Below the pieces are notes generated by a model. The model saw nothing but the letters and a program-made list of their open reading frames with translations, was not told where the DNA came from and did no database searches. Source: Citreicoccus inhibens (GTDB lineage Bacteria > Myxococcota > Myxococcia > Myxococcales > Myxococcaceae). Taken from it: 64,000 bases of DNA. The DNA is taken from NCBI RefSeq assembly GCF_019039035.1, contig NZ_JAHNZT010000016.1, positions 1-64,000 on the forward strand. Reading direction: 5' to 3'. Both the position numbers and the translations under genes were made by a program. Below are positions 28,202-36,237 of the stretch, in pieces. Every line of letters begins with the position of its first letter. Position 1 is the stretch's first letter.

Positions 28202-29494
28202 ATGTACCGCCTCCCGCCATCGCGAGCGCGCCCCTGGGTCCGGGCCCTGCCCCTCGCGTGGCTCGCGTGCCTCGGATGCACGAACGCCCCCGCGTCCGCA
28301 CAGGACACCGAGCAGGTGGCGCGGCGTCTGTCGTCCATCGTGGCCACGTGCGCGGCGTCCACGGGGCAGGTCGAGGTCCTGCGTGCGGGCCAGTCCTTCT
28401 GGGAGCGCATCGAGGAGGGCGCCACGTTCCGCCCCGGCGACTGGGTCCGCACGGGGGCGCTCGCGTCCGCGCGCATCGAGTTCCTCGAAGGAGGTCGCAT
28501 CGAGTTGGAGGAGCAATCCGTGGCGCTGGTGGAGCGCGCGCCCGAGGGCGACGCGGGCGCCCATCCCAGCCCGCTCGTCGCCCTGGAGAGCGGCTCGGCG
28601 CGAGGCTTCCTCCCCGCCAGCGCGAACGGGGACGTACACGCCCTGCTGGTGCGCACCTCGGACGGCGCCATCGTGGCCGTCTCCCCAGGTGAGGCCGGCC
28701 AGCCCGCCGAGTTCCGACTCAGCCGGACGCCTCGGGGCGCCGTGCTGTCGGTCGCACGAGGCCGGCTGACACTCGTCTCGGGACAGCGGCAGCAGGCACT
28801 CCTCGAGGGACACGGCGTGGAGCTGGGCCGAGGACTCGTGGCCCCGGTGTTCCCGCTCCCCGTGTTCCCCACCAGCCTGGAGCCCGGCATCGATGCGCGC
28901 TTCACGTGGGCCGCGGGCTTGCGCGTGGCGCTGGCCTGGAGCGAGGTGGTTGGCGCGGACCACTACCGCGTCCAGATTGCGCGAGACCTGGGCTTCGAGC
29001 AGCTCGTGGTCAGCACCCCGTCCGCGCGCGCACCGTTCACCTTCACGCCCGATGGCCCCGGCACCTACGTCTGGCGCGTGGCCACCGCCGACGCGGATGG
29101 CAGGCAAAGTGAGTACGGCTTCGCGCGCCGCATCTACGTGGACGCGGAGGTGAATCGAGACCTGCTCGTCACGCCAAGCGACGGCCATGAGCGCCCCTTC
29201 AGCGCGACGCGAGGCATCGTCTTCGCATGGCAGACCACGGGGGGCCGACAGCGCTTCCGTTTCGTGGTGGCGCGCGACCCCGCGCTTCAGCAGGTGGTGC
29301 GCGTGCAGCGAACCGGTATGCAGCAGCTCAGCCTGATGCGCCTGCGGCCGGGCACGTACTACTGGGGCGCCTACGTGGACTCGACACCGGCCGAGCCCTT
29401 GTTCCAGAAGGCGCGCAAGCTGGTGGTGCTCCCGCCCGTGGCGAAGAAGGCCCGGCTCAAGACACCTCGGGTCGTCGACACCTGGGGACACTGA
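28202..29494 (+). CDS. FecR-domain surface protein with FnIII-like repeats
   Basis: 430 residues. N-terminal hydrophobic signal with a possible lipobox (LAWLACLGC). A FecR-like domain covers ~45-200: GQVEVLRAG, DWVRTGALASARIEFLEGG, GRIELEEQSVALV. Two FnIII-like units follow (VALAWSEVVGADHYRVQIA and GIVFAWQTTGGRQRFRFVVA), each with a YVWRVA or YYWGAYV strand. No ECF sigma factor is adjacent, so it is not a classic FecR anti-sigma factor. Last gene of the operon; a 10-bp hairpin overlaps its stop. Confidence 0.8.
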   Translation: MYRLPPSRARPWVRALPLAWLACLGCTNAPASAQDTEQVARRLSSIVATCAASTGQVEVLRAGQSFWERIEEGATFRPGDWVRTGALASARIEFLEGGRIELEEQSVALVERAPEGDAGAHPSPLVALESGSARGFLPASANGDVHALLVRTSDGAIVAVSPGEAGQPAEFRLSRTPRGAVLSVARGRLTLVSGQRQQALLEGHGVELGRGLVAPVFPLPVFPTSLEPGIDARFTWAAGLRVALAWSEVVGADHYRVQIARDLGFEQLVVSTPSARAPFTFTPDGPGTYVWRVATADADGRQSEYGFARRIYVDAEVNRDLLVTPSDGHERPFSATRGIVFAWQTTGGRQRFRFVVARDPALQQVVRVQRTGMQQLSLMRLRPGTYYWGAYVDSTPAEPLFQKARKLVVLPPVAKKARLKTPRVVDTWGH

Positions 29495-29504
29495 GTCCCC
29501 AGGT
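29480..29504. terminator. Terminator hairpin at the end of the + strand surface operon
   Basis: ACCTGGGGAC at 29480-29489 pairs perfectly with GTCCCCAGGT at 29495-29504 (10 bp, 5-nt loop). It overlaps the FecR stop codon and lies 12 bp from the stop of the convergent gene. Confidence 0.75.
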
Positions 29505-29515
29505 CGGCGCGGCGC

Positions 29516-31345
29516 TCAGGAGCCCTTGCGGCGGCGCATCATGGCCTCGTACGAACGGCCCACGCTCTGCGAGAGGATGAGCAGCTCGCCCACGTCCGGC
29601 GTGGTGAGCTGATCCGGACCGTTGTCCACGTAGAGCAAGTGGACCACCTTGCCACGCACGAGGAGCGGGAGGATGACCGCGGTGGTCGGGAAGCCCCCAC
29701 CGACGAGCTTGTAGAACACGCCCATCGCCGCATCGCGCTTCACCGGACCGACGTAGTGCGAGCGCGTATCTCGCACGAGCCGGAAGGTGCTCTGGTCTCG
29801 CAGGGCGACGCCGATGCGCCGCACCGCCGCGTCGCGCACCCCCTGCCCCATGCCGTGCCAGCCCGTCACGAGGCTGCCCTGCACGGACAGCAGCAGGCAG
29901 CGCCGCCACTTGCCCGCGGCGAAGCGGAGCACGGTGCGCGCCACGTCCTCGCGGTCCGAGCTGCGTCCCAGCTCCGCTTGGGCCTCCGCGAAGGTCAGCG
30001 GAGACGGGGGTGGCTCGGGCGCGCGCGCGGGAGCCTGGGGAACAGGACTCCGCGCGGCGGCCTCGCTCGGAGGAGGTGCCACGGGGGCGGCTCCGCCCGG
30101 AGGAGGAGGCGCCGCCGTGGGCACGCCACCGCGCGCCGAGGCTGGCGCGCCCGCGACGCGGCCCGGAGCCGGCGGGGGGGCTCCCGCCACGGGGCCAGCA
30201 GCAGGGACCTGCGGCGTAAGCGTGCCCGGCCCCACCGCGTGTTGCGGCGGAGTGGGAAGGCTCCCCGGAGGCACGTTGACCTTCGGCGCCCCGCCGACCG
30301 GAATGGGCGGCACACCGCCCCGAGGCGGGGGCGCGGCGACGTTTGGCGCACCGCCCTGTGAGGCCACCGCGCCCGGAGGCACGCCTCCTCCGCCCTGCGG
30401 AACCAACGAGCCCGGAAGCACCGCGCCCTGCGGACGCGCGGCGATGGGCGCACCCGCCTGACCTGGAGCCTGCGGACGGCCCCCCTGCGCCTGTGGCGCG
30501 CCCCCCGGAAGGGGCTGCAACATGCCCGGAGGTGGCACGGCCGCACCGCGAGGAACCGCACCGGCCGGAGCCTGGGTTCCCTGCACCACCGCGCCCGCAT
30601 GCGAGCCCGGCGGCGCGCCCGCTCCGCCCGCGGGCCCCACGGCGACGGGGAGCACACCGGGACGCTGCGCCGCGACGGGGGCCGGAGCGAGTTCCTCCAG
30701 CACCACCCCCGTGATGACCTCCTCGGAGTCGAGCCCCTCCGCGTCCTGCTCCCCGCCACCGCGCAGCGCCTGCGCGTAGACCGCCTGGAACTCCTCCTCG
30801 CTCATGAGGTCGGGCGGTCGCTCCTGCACCTTCTCCACCGCGCCGGCTTCACCCACCGGCTTGCGCGGGCGAGCCGCGTCGACATCAATCGCCCGCAGCG
30901 GCCGGAACGCCTTGCAGTAACGGCGCAGCAGCTGGTTCATCCGAAACTCGGGGATGACCACCGGCACCACGCGCTTGCCCGTCTTGAACGCGATCGCGTC
31001 CAGCGTCGTGAAGTCATGCGGGTTGACCACGGCGAGACTCAGCCGCGTCGCATCCACCCGCATGGGCAGGTACTCCTTGTCATCCGCGTGGTGCGCGTCC
31101 ACCAGCGCGATCGCCTTCGGGTCGGGCACCATCTCGCCCGAGGCGTGCGCGCAGTTGTGGAGCTTGCCCAGCGAGCGCGCCAGGTCCTGCTCCGACACGA
31201 GCCCCAGCTCGACGAGGTTCGTCCCCAACCGACCGCCGTGCACCACCTGGGATTCGAGCGCCTCCTCCAGGGCCGCGGCGGTCACGAGGCCTTCGTTCAC
31301 GAGCTGTTCACCGAGGCGCATGGGCTCGCTTGTAGTCGCGGCCAC
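29516..31345 (-). CDS. MshEN (GspE N-terminal) domain protein without ATPase, predicted c-di-GMP binder
   Basis: 609 residues. Residues 10-33 and 39-62 are two 24-residue motifs separated by five residues: RLGEQLVNEG...LEEALESQ and RLGTNLVELG...LARSLGKL. This matches the MshEN motif that binds cyclic di-GMP. The rest of the T2SSE-N domain runs to ~155 (VVNPHDFTTLDAIAFKTGK). Residues ~200-460 are a disordered Pro/Gly/Ala linker. The C-terminal ~140 residues form a GAF-like domain (LTFAEAQAELGRSSDREDV, VVHLLYVDNGPDQ). Walker A and B are absent, so it is not a secretion ATPase. Adjacent to the surface operons. Confidence 0.85.
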   Translation of the reverse strand: MAATTSEPMRLGEQLVNEGLVTAAALEEALESQVVHGGRLGTNLVELGLVSEQDLARSLGKLHNCAHASGEMVPDPKAIALVDAHHADDKEYLPMRVDATRLSLAVVNPHDFTTLDAIAFKTGKRVVPVVIPEFRMNQLLRRYCKAFRPLRAIDVDAARPRKPVGEAGAVEKVQERPPDLMSEEEFQAVYAQALRGGGEQDAEGLDSEEVITGVVLEELAPAPVAAQRPGVLPVAVGPAGGAGAPPGSHAGAVVQGTQAPAGAVPRGAAVPPPGMLQPLPGGAPQAQGGRPQAPGQAGAPIAARPQGAVLPGSLVPQGGGGVPPGAVASQGGAPNVAAPPPRGGVPPIPVGGAPKVNVPPGSLPTPPQHAVGPGTLTPQVPAAGPVAGAPPPAPGRVAGAPASARGGVPTAAPPPPGGAAPVAPPPSEAAARSPVPQAPARAPEPPPSPLTFAEAQAELGRSSDREDVARTVLRFAAGKWRRCLLLSVQGSLVTGWHGMGQGVRDAAVRRIGVALRDQSTFRLVRDTRSHYVGPVKRDAAMGVFYKLVGGGFPTTAVILPLLVRGKVVHLLYVDNGPDQLTTPDVGELLILSQSVGRSYEAMMRRRKGS

Positions 31346-31381
31346 TCGCGCTTCGCAAGCCAGCAGCCGGGCATCCGGACG

Positions 31382-31768
31382 CTAGTCCTCGGGGTGGTGA
31401 CTGAGCGCCACCCGGTTGCCCTCGGGGTCGCGCACGTACACCGTCCACCGCGTCTCATGCTCCAGCGCAACCCCGGCGCGCGCCAGGGTCTCAACCGCCT
31501 CCGCCCGCTCCCCGCGCGGGATCCGGAACGCCAGCATCAACAGGCCCGGGTGCTCGTGCCGGAACGGCTGCTCCGGGGGAGTCCCCTCCACCGCCTCGAT
31601 GGCCAGGAAGGCCCCCCCGGGGACCCCGACCCAGATGCTCCGCAGGGAGCCGTCCGGCCTCCGATGTCGGGTCAGCTCCGGGAAGCCCAGAAGGTCGCGA
31701 TAGAAGGCGGTAACGCGCTCCACGTCCTTCGCCTGGATGGCCACATGGTGGAAGCCCTGAACGTGCAT
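31382..31768 (-). CDS. VOC-family (glyoxalase/dioxygenase-like) protein
   Basis: 128 residues with the paired beta-alpha-beta-beta-beta modules of the vicinal oxygen chelate fold: FHHVAIQAKDVERVTAFYRD in module 1 and WTVYVRDPEGNRVALSHH in module 2. Candidate metal ligands are the early His and the late Glu/His. Reaction unknown; VOC proteins include glyoxalases, dioxygenases and resistance proteins. Start MHVQGFHH lies 27 bp from the divergent response-regulator gene. Confidence 0.85.
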   Translation of the reverse strand: MHVQGFHHVAIQAKDVERVTAFYRDLLGFPELTRHRRPDGSLRSIWVGVPGGAFLAIEAVEGTPPEQPFRHEHPGLLMLAFRIPRGERAEAVETLARAGVALEHETRWTVYVRDPEGNRVALSHHPED

Positions 31769-31795
31769 GGGGTTGATGGTAGGGTCTGCCCGCCC

Positions 31796-33157
31796 ATGGC
31801 GCGACTGCTCATCGTCGAGGACAACCACGAACTGGCCTCCCTGGTCGCCACCATGGCGCAGAACCGGGGCCATGACGCCATCGCCGTGCACACCGGCGAG
31901 GCCGCATTGGAGACGCTCGGTCCAAACGCGCGCTTCGACGCCGCCCTCGTGGACCTGCTGCTCCCCGACATCCGAGGCAGCGAGGTGCTGGGCGCGCTGC
32001 GGGCCCATCGCATCCCGGCCATCGCCGTCAGCGGCGTCTACAAGGGCGATCGCTTCGCGCAGGAGGCCACCCAGGTGCACGGCGCTCGGGCCTTCTTCGA
32101 GAAACCCTTCGAGTTGGACACCGTGCTCGATGCCCTCGAACTCGCGGGCGGCGTGCCGCGCGCCCGGCGCCCCGACGCCGCGGAAGCCGTGGAGACAGTG
32201 CCCGCGCCACAGCAAGAGGAGCTGCTGGACGAAGTGGAGCTGCTCGTCCTGGAAGAGCTGGTCCCCGAGCCCGAGGAGGACGCGGGAGCGGAGCTGGCGC
32301 CCCTGGAGCCCGTGGAGGATGAGGCGCTGCCCCTCCCGTTCGCGCAGCGCGAGAAGGTCTGGGCCGAGGGTGCCACGCCCCTCCCCGAGCGCCGCCGCCG
32401 CGCGCTCCCCGAGTGGTCGCTCGGGGGGGACCTGCGAGACACCTCCGTGCCGCGCCTGCTCAACGCCTATTACGAGGCGCGCCATCACGGGGAGCTGAAG
32501 CTCAAGCAGGGCTCGGTGCTGAAGGTCGTCTACTTCGAGTCGGGGCGCATCGTGTACGCGGCCTCCAACCTCGCCCCCGAGCGCTTCGGCCGATTCTGCG
32601 TCCGGCGCGGCGTGCTGACCGAGGCGAAGCTCGCGGAGGTCGCCGCCTACGCGAAGACCCACGCGCTGCGCACCGGCGAGGCCATGATTCGCCTGGGTGT
32701 GCTGGACGCGGGCAAGCGACAGGCCCTGTTGGGCGAGCAGGTCAAGGAGCTCATCTGGTCCACCTTCGCGTGGACGGAGGGCGCGTATGGCTTCAGCCCC
32801 ATGCGGCCCCAGCGCGCGGACCTCGTCCGCCTGTCCGTGTTTCCAGGAGACCTCATCCTCGAAGGCACGGAGCGCACCGAGACGCTCGTGGCCCTGCGCC
32901 AGCGGCTCGCGCGCACGCGCCGGCTGAGCCCCACCGCGGATCCGCCGTACGCGCTGCACGAGCTGAAGCTCGGCGGTCCCCAGGCGCTGCTGCTGGCCTA
33001 CGCGGATGGCACCAAGACGGTGGCGGACCTGCTCGCCGTGAGCGACCTCTCCGAGCGCGAGGCCCTGGCCACGCTGCGAGGCCTGGAGCTGCTCGGAGTG
33101 CTGGAGGAGCGCCAGGACACGCCCACCCGGCGTCAGCGCATCTCGTTCGGCCTCTAG
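31796..33157 (+). CDS. Response regulator with DUF4388 (PATAN) output domain
   Basis: 453 residues. Receiver domain 1-118 with IVEDN, phospho-Asp in ALVDLLLPD, AVSGVYKG and FFEKPFELD. An acidic linker (~140-195) is followed by a DUF4388/PATAN domain: DLRDTSVPRLLNAYYEARH, GELKLKQG..VVYFESGRIVYAAS. The region to ~400 has repeated FGRFCVRRGVLTEA and MIRLGVLDAGK, and a C-terminal winged-helix-like segment. Such proteins are abundant in myxobacteria and often act in motility or polarity. It converges on the big MYXO-CTERM gene, overlapping it by four bases. Confidence 0.87.
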   Translation: MARLLIVEDNHELASLVATMAQNRGHDAIAVHTGEAALETLGPNARFDAALVDLLLPDIRGSEVLGALRAHRIPAIAVSGVYKGDRFAQEATQVHGARAFFEKPFELDTVLDALELAGGVPRARRPDAAEAVETVPAPQQEELLDEVELLVLEELVPEPEEDAGAELAPLEPVEDEALPLPFAQREKVWAEGATPLPERRRRALPEWSLGGDLRDTSVPRLLNAYYEARHHGELKLKQGSVLKVVYFESGRIVYAASNLAPERFGRFCVRRGVLTEAKLAEVAAYAKTHALRTGEAMIRLGVLDAGKRQALLGEQVKELIWSTFAWTEGAYGFSPMRPQRADLVRLSVFPGDLILEGTERTETLVALRQRLARTRRLSPTADPPYALHELKLGGPQALLLAYADGTKTVADLLAVSDLSEREALATLRGLELLGVLEERQDTPTRRQRISFGL

Positions 33158-36100
33158 CGCGCGGCGCCGCGCCGCCGCAGCACGCGAGTCAGCGCGAGCA
33201 GGCCGAACAGGGCCGCGCCCGCCCCCCCCTCCGAGCAGCCACAACCCGACGGCGGCGAGCGAGGCCCCTGCCCCGTCGTCAGCGGCACGCCACGCAGCAG
33301 CGCGACACCGCTGAAGCGGGCCTCGGACAACAATCGCGAGCGGGCCACATACGTCACGCGCGAGACGCCGTCCGGCCGCAGCCCGAGCCCCTCCACCGCG
33401 AACCCATCGCCCGTGGCGACGGCGGCCACGGGCACTCCGTCCACCTTCACGCTGCCGGGCACCCACTCCGCGCCGCGCAGGGACTCCTCGTAGCGGACCA
33501 TGCTCACGCCGCAGGTCGTCGTGTTGCTCAGCAAGACCTCCACGCCCACGAGCCCACCCTCCGCCCCCGAGGGCGTCTCCATCTGACGCCGCAGCCCGAC
33601 GAAGGGCTTCACGCCGATGGACACCACATGCTGAGCGACAGCGGGCGTCGAGCCCTCCGCCGAGGCCGTCACGCGCAAGGTGACGTCCCGCCCCACCAGC
33701 GCATCGAGCTCCGTGTCGCGCGTAGACACCGCGACGGTGGCGCCGGACACCGAGGGCTCGCTCAAAGGCGGACCGTCCTCCTGCGCCCAGGTGAGGTTCA
33801 CCACCGAGCATGCCCCCGGAGGCAGCACCTGCGTCAGTGAGCCCGCGGCGCCCTGACCGCAGGTCGCCACCAGCGAACCCTCCACGTCCCCGAGCGCCGC
33901 GGGACGCGCGGACACCTCGAGGCTCTGGTCGAGGGTGCGGCCCTGCTCCTGCGTGACGGAGTCCGACAAGCGAGCCCGCACCACGTAGCGCGCGGCGCCG
34001 CACTGCGGAGGCAGCGGCAGATGCCACGCCCCATCGGGCCCCGGCGTGACGGACTGCGTGGCGAGCACCTCACCGGACTCGCGGCGCAGCGACAGGTCCA
34101 CGAGCAGGGAGCGCCCCGCCGGACAGTCGAGATCCGTGTCGACGATTCCGCGCACCTCGTGCTCGTCCGACTCCACCCGCGACAACACGGGCCCGCCCTG
34201 GGACACGGGCCGAATCACGGGCTGCACGCGCAGCAGCACCTCGGACGACGGGCCATCCTCCGTCACGCCGTCCAGGAGGATGCGGTTGCGCGCCAGCAGC
34301 GGCACCTCCACCGCGGCGCAGCTCGTCAACGTGGGGACGATTCCCTGGCTGAGGACAGGCGGGCCCTCGATGGGCAGCTGCTCATCCGTCACGAGCGAGA
34401 GCCCCGAAGGCGGCGCACTGAGCCCCTGCAAGGACCACGCGGTGTAGACGGTGGGCAGCCCCGGGGTGCCCGCGCACGCATGCAGCGCGGCGGCGGCCAC
34501 CCGCGTTCCCGAGGACACCGTCAGGACCGTCGGGGCGTTGAACGGCGCCAACGGACGCCCCCAAGGCCGGACCTTCACCTTCACGGTCGCGGGCGCCGAG
34601 TCGAGCCCCCCGACATCTCGCGCGAGGACCTCGTAGTTGTGAAAGATGTTCGAGGGCTGGCACAGCCGCGCGTCCGGCGTGAAGGTCGCGGCGCCCGCGC
34701 TGTCCACCGCCAGCGTCGCGGTCCCCGACGGGCTCCCCGACTCCGTCCACACGTAGCCTTGGATGGCGCACGGTCCACCGCTCGGGCTGGGCACGATGCG
34801 CACAGGTCCTTCACCCGCCAGGTAGCTGCCGCCATCCGGAACATCCACCCGCGGCGTCTTCGGCTTCACGTCGTGAACCACGTCCACGCTCACGGTCCGG
34901 AGCTGCTCATGCGCCTTGAGCCCATCCGTCATCGTGATGGAGACGCTGGACGTCTCGCTCCCGCACAGCCCAGGCGCGGCGGTCAGGTCCAACATCACCC
35001 CTTCCGTGCCGCCATCGAGCGCTCGCTGCTGCACCGCGAGCGACGCCGAGGACGGGCCCGGCGTCACCGCCAAGCGCACCGCGTCTCCGTCCGCGTCGAA
35101 GGGCGCCACGGGAACGCTCACCGTCGTGCCCTCGCCCACCTGGACCCGCGAGGGAGGCAGCGGCATCAGCTCGGGCGCGTAGGTGTTGGTGTAGATCAGC
35201 ACGTTGTCCAGGTCCGGCTTGGCCAGGATGATGACGCACAGCTCGGACCCCACGCAGCGCACCTGCCGCACGGCGAGGCTCTGCGCGGCCACGGGGAGCT
35301 GTGAGAACCTCGGGTTCACCCGCCACGCGGTGGCGATCTCCGACGGAGTCAGCGCTGGCACCGCGCTGAGCACCTGCGTCTGCGCATTGCGAGTGCCCAC
35401 CACGACCCCAAACCCGTCACCACGGCCCGACCCCGCCCCCGTGTTCACGTCCATGCCCAGGACGGTCATGGCTCCGCCAGGAAGCGCCACGGGGACGAAG
35501 GGATAGTCACCCGTCCCGAGCGTGCCGCGATACAGCCCATTGTCGTTGCCGAAGAGCGCCGTGGGGTTGCTCGCGTCCTCCCCCGAGAACAACGCCAGCG
35601 CGTTCGCCTTCTTCGGAGGATTGGAACTCGGCGCCGGGAGGGGCGTCATCGCGGTGCCCCGGAACCAGCGGAAGCTCGCGTTGGGAATCTCCGAGAAGAG
35701 CGCGTGGGTCGTGCCCCCGTGAGCCAGCACCGCGGCGAAGTCGAGCCCGGTGTAGGGGGCGATGGGGGCGAGCAGCAACGGGCCCCACTGGCAGGAGCTA
35801 TCGGTGGACGGCACGAGCGACGAGCGGTAGTCGAACTCGAGCGGTGACGTATTCGCGATCGCGAACCCCACGCTGCCATCCGGCGTGAAGCGCACCGCCC
35901 TCATCATGTAGGGCAAGGAGGTCGGATACAGGTGGGTGCCCTCCAGGCTGGAGCACGCCCCGACGCTGACGACGGTGCTGTCTCCTCGAACGCCGAAGAC
36001 ACATCCCTGCGCGGTCCGGCCCAGGCCCATGAAGGCGCCGCCAAGTCCCACGGTCGTGGTCCCATTGGAGAAGAGGGACAGCCCGTTGCTGGTCGCCACA

Positions 36101-36222
36101 CCGAACTCGGTTCGCGACCACGCCTCCACCGCGAAGGGCGTGCCCGGGACGCTCTTGACCTGCCAGTCCGCCCACGCGGCGGAGGACACGAGCAGAGTCA
36201 GGCTGAGGATCCACGCGCGCAC
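33154..36222 (-). CDS. 1022-residue secreted protein with MYXO-CTERM-like tail
   Basis: Signal peptide (ILSLTLLVSSAAWA). The N-terminal ~300 residues are beta-rich with repeated GVVVGTRNAQ-like strands, possibly a propeller. The middle contains cadherin/Ig-like modules (PSRVQVGEGTTVSVPVAPFDADGD; SVSITMTDGLKAHEQLRTV). The C-terminus has SGCGCSEGG, a hydrophobic stretch (ALFGLLALTRVL) and RRRG, matching the MYXO-CTERM sorting signal that places proteins on the myxobacterial surface. Last gene of the riboswitch-controlled operon, 15 bp after the barrel gene. Specific role unknown. Confidence 0.82.
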   Translation of the reverse strand: MRAWILSLTLLVSSAAWADWQVKSVPGTPFAVEAWSRTEFGVATSNGLSLFSNGTTTVGLGGAFMGLGRTAQGCVFGVRGDSTVVSVGACSSLEGTHLYPTSLPYMMRAVRFTPDGSVGFAIANTSPLEFDYRSSLVPSTDSSCQWGPLLLAPIAPYTGLDFAAVLAHGGTTHALFSEIPNASFRWFRGTAMTPLPAPSSNPPKKANALALFSGEDASNPTALFGNDNGLYRGTLGTGDYPFVPVALPGGAMTVLGMDVNTGAGSGRGDGFGVVVGTRNAQTQVLSAVPALTPSEIATAWRVNPRFSQLPVAAQSLAVRQVRCVGSELCVIILAKPDLDNVLIYTNTYAPELMPLPPSRVQVGEGTTVSVPVAPFDADGDAVRLAVTPGPSSASLAVQQRALDGGTEGVMLDLTAAPGLCGSETSSVSITMTDGLKAHEQLRTVSVDVVHDVKPKTPRVDVPDGGSYLAGEGPVRIVPSPSGGPCAIQGYVWTESGSPSGTATLAVDSAGAATFTPDARLCQPSNIFHNYEVLARDVGGLDSAPATVKVKVRPWGRPLAPFNAPTVLTVSSGTRVAAAALHACAGTPGLPTVYTAWSLQGLSAPPSGLSLVTDEQLPIEGPPVLSQGIVPTLTSCAAVEVPLLARNRILLDGVTEDGPSSEVLLRVQPVIRPVSQGGPVLSRVESDEHEVRGIVDTDLDCPAGRSLLVDLSLRRESGEVLATQSVTPGPDGAWHLPLPPQCGAARYVVRARLSDSVTQEQGRTLDQSLEVSARPAALGDVEGSLVATCGQGAAGSLTQVLPPGACSVVNLTWAQEDGPPLSEPSVSGATVAVSTRDTELDALVGRDVTLRVTASAEGSTPAVAQHVVSIGVKPFVGLRRQMETPSGAEGGLVGVEVLLSNTTTCGVSMVRYEESLRGAEWVPGSVKVDGVPVAAVATGDGFAVEGLGLRPDGVSRVTYVARSRLLSEARFSGVALLRGVPLTTGQGPRSPPSGCGCSEGGAGAALFGLLALTRVLRRRGAAR

Positions 36223-36237
36223 GCTCGACTCCGTCCC

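Noticed and set aside
28202-29494. Classic FecR anti-sigma factor of a FecI/FecR/FecA system
   Set aside because: No ECF sigma factor or TonB-dependent receptor nearby, and the protein has FnIII-like modules and an N-terminal export signal.
30000-30700. Repetitive Pro/Gly/Ala-coding DNA that looks like a tandem array
   Set aside because: No constant repeat unit or spacers; it is the disordered linker of the MshEN-domain protein, not a CRISPR or VNTR.
31769-34027. A long minus-strand extension upstream of the VOC gene
   Set aside because: It overlaps the response regulator and MYXO-CTERM genes and is compositionally a shadow; VOC homology begins at 31768.
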